From: Lachnospiraceae bacterium oral taxon 096
Lineage (GTDB): Bacteria > Bacillota > Clostridia > Lachnospirales > Lachnospiraceae
Direction: 5' to 3'
NCBI GenBank assembly: GCA_018141845.1
Contig: CP073340.1
Span: 2,009,001-2,073,000, forward strand
DNA: 64,000 nt
The notes below the pieces were generated by a model. It was given only the letters and a program-made list of their open reading frames with translations, was not told the origin of the DNA and did no database searches. A program made the translations under genes and the position numbers. Of the stretch, positions 63,401 through 64,000 are shown piece after piece. Numbering within the stretch: the first letter of the stretch is position 1; every line of letters starts with the position of its first letter.

Positions 63401-64000
63401 TCAGCTATTAGTTTCATTGTCCGAGGCTAATAGCTGAAAAAATAGTCTCTCACTCTCTTCCATTTGTCTAACAAATTCTTTGTAATTGTTGCTGTATCTT
63501 GGAATGACAAATCCTAATTTGATCACATCGATGTCTTCTCTCGGTGATACATTTTTCTCATAAGTAATCCCTTGGTTTAACCTTAAATGGATAAACTGAC
63601 CATCCCTTTGTTCACCACTTTGGGGGTACAAAAAATAGCCTCTCTTTGACTCAAATCGGAGCATATAAGCTAGAATTTGAAGATAATCTCTGCCATAAAT
63701 ATTTTTTGCTGGCTTATACTTTGCATCGGCAATAACTCGATTGATCGGATTTCTTCCAAGAAAATCAGGATAGATTGTACCAGCCCTATCAAAGAACTTT
63801 TGCACACCTAATTTTTTCTTATTCATTGGATGATAAAATTTTTCTCCCAATATAAGATTGAGATACTCTTCCCAGAGCCAAGCTCCATCAAAGAGTATCC
63901 CATACATTTTTTGATTTCCCAGATAAAGACTGTGCTGTTGATTTTGCAAAATAAAAAGGCAGAGTTTTTGCAAATCTCCATATTCTCGATAATAGGCGTG
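63401..64000 (-). CDS. McrC-family restriction nuclease subunit, C-terminal part (cut by window edge)
   Basis: The visible 199 codons are open to the window edge, so the N-terminus lies outside. The sequence resembles the C-terminal PD-(D/E)xK nuclease half of McrC/LlaJI-type proteins: a region with GILFDGAWLWEEYLNLIL, the acidic residue in TIYPDFLGRN and the catalytic pair in VIADAKYKPAK. McrC acts with the GTPase McrB to cut modified DNA; McrB would be expected upstream, beyond the edge. No promoter can be seen here. Confidence 0.85.
   Translation of the reverse strand, partial: HAYYREYGDLQKLCLFILQNQQHSLYLGNQKMYGILFDGAWLWEEYLNLILGEKFYHPMNKKKLGVQKFFDRAGTIYPDFLGRNPINRVIADAKYKPAKNIYGRDYLQILAYMLRFESKRGYFLYPQSGEQRDGQFIHLRLNQGITYEKNVSPREDIDVIKLGFVIPRYSNNYKEFVRQMEESERLFFQLLASDNETNS

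Overview
The window looks like a chromosomal segment of a low-GC anaerobic Firmicute, most probably a Lachnospiraceae-type Clostridia. This rests on pyruvate formate-lyase with its activase, a single-chain pyruvate:ferredoxin oxidoreductase, class III fructose-1,6-bisphosphatase, a Firmicutes-type GalT, an hrcA-grpE-dnaK-dnaJ operon under a perfect CIRCE element, and several secreted proteins with choline-binding-like cell wall repeats. Genus cannot be decided from the sequence. Most genes are on the minus strand.

Layout: 1-3.3 kb carries pyrH-frr-uppS-cdsA-dxr (dxr cut by the window edge). 3.4-7.2 kb is a decaying ABC (ATPase plus FtsX/MacB-like permease) system whose ATPase is interrupted by an IS607-family element with TnpA and TnpB; removing the element at a GG dinucleotide restores the reading frame. 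7.3-11.5 kb is a MarR-controlled heterodimeric ABC exporter. 11.5-26.5 kb is mostly core: a YhaN-like SMC ATPase, pflA/pflB, a secreted wall hydrolase, the UPF0210/ACT pair, a WalJ-like hydrolase, coaE-polA, a zinc-finger membrane protein and fbp. 26.7-28.1 kb is an L,D-transpeptidase.

The accessory part is 28.2-36.0 kb. From 28.2 to 30.3 kb there is a degraded prophage or integrative-element remnant next to tRNA-Leu(CAA): a truncated antirepressor, a damaged repressor, two short hydrophobic peptides, an integrase tail, and an intact Abi_2/AbiF-like HEPN gene. The HEPN gene is preceded by a strong promoter and a terminator-like structured RNA, an arrangement like an RNA-antitoxin/HEPN-toxin module. 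After a lipoprotein gene and upp, 32.0-35.9 kb holds a compact minus-strand operon of a P-loop GTPase with coiled coil, a membrane-anchored protein, a small Cys-rich ORF reachable by slippage on an A10 tract, and three helical or coiled-coil proteins. A divergent small HTH gene and nested palindromes sit at its promoter. I do not recognise this set as a described system; it is my main candidate for something new.

36-64 kb returns to core and metabolic genes: a sugar ABC importer with an AraC regulator, a GH25 lysozyme with wall-binding repeats, PFOR, a VanW-like protein, a PHP phosphoesterase, a pair of CobW-type GTPases (one with a very His-rich metal-binding loop, the other fused to a DUF1980-like domain), galT, a Gx-type transporter, an Asp23-family protein, the heat-shock operon followed by prmA and rsmE, a 3D-domain protein, udk, a methyltransferase, bioY with a probable BirA-controlled consensus promoter, a PrsW-family protease, mutY, and an McrC-family nuclease cut by the right edge.
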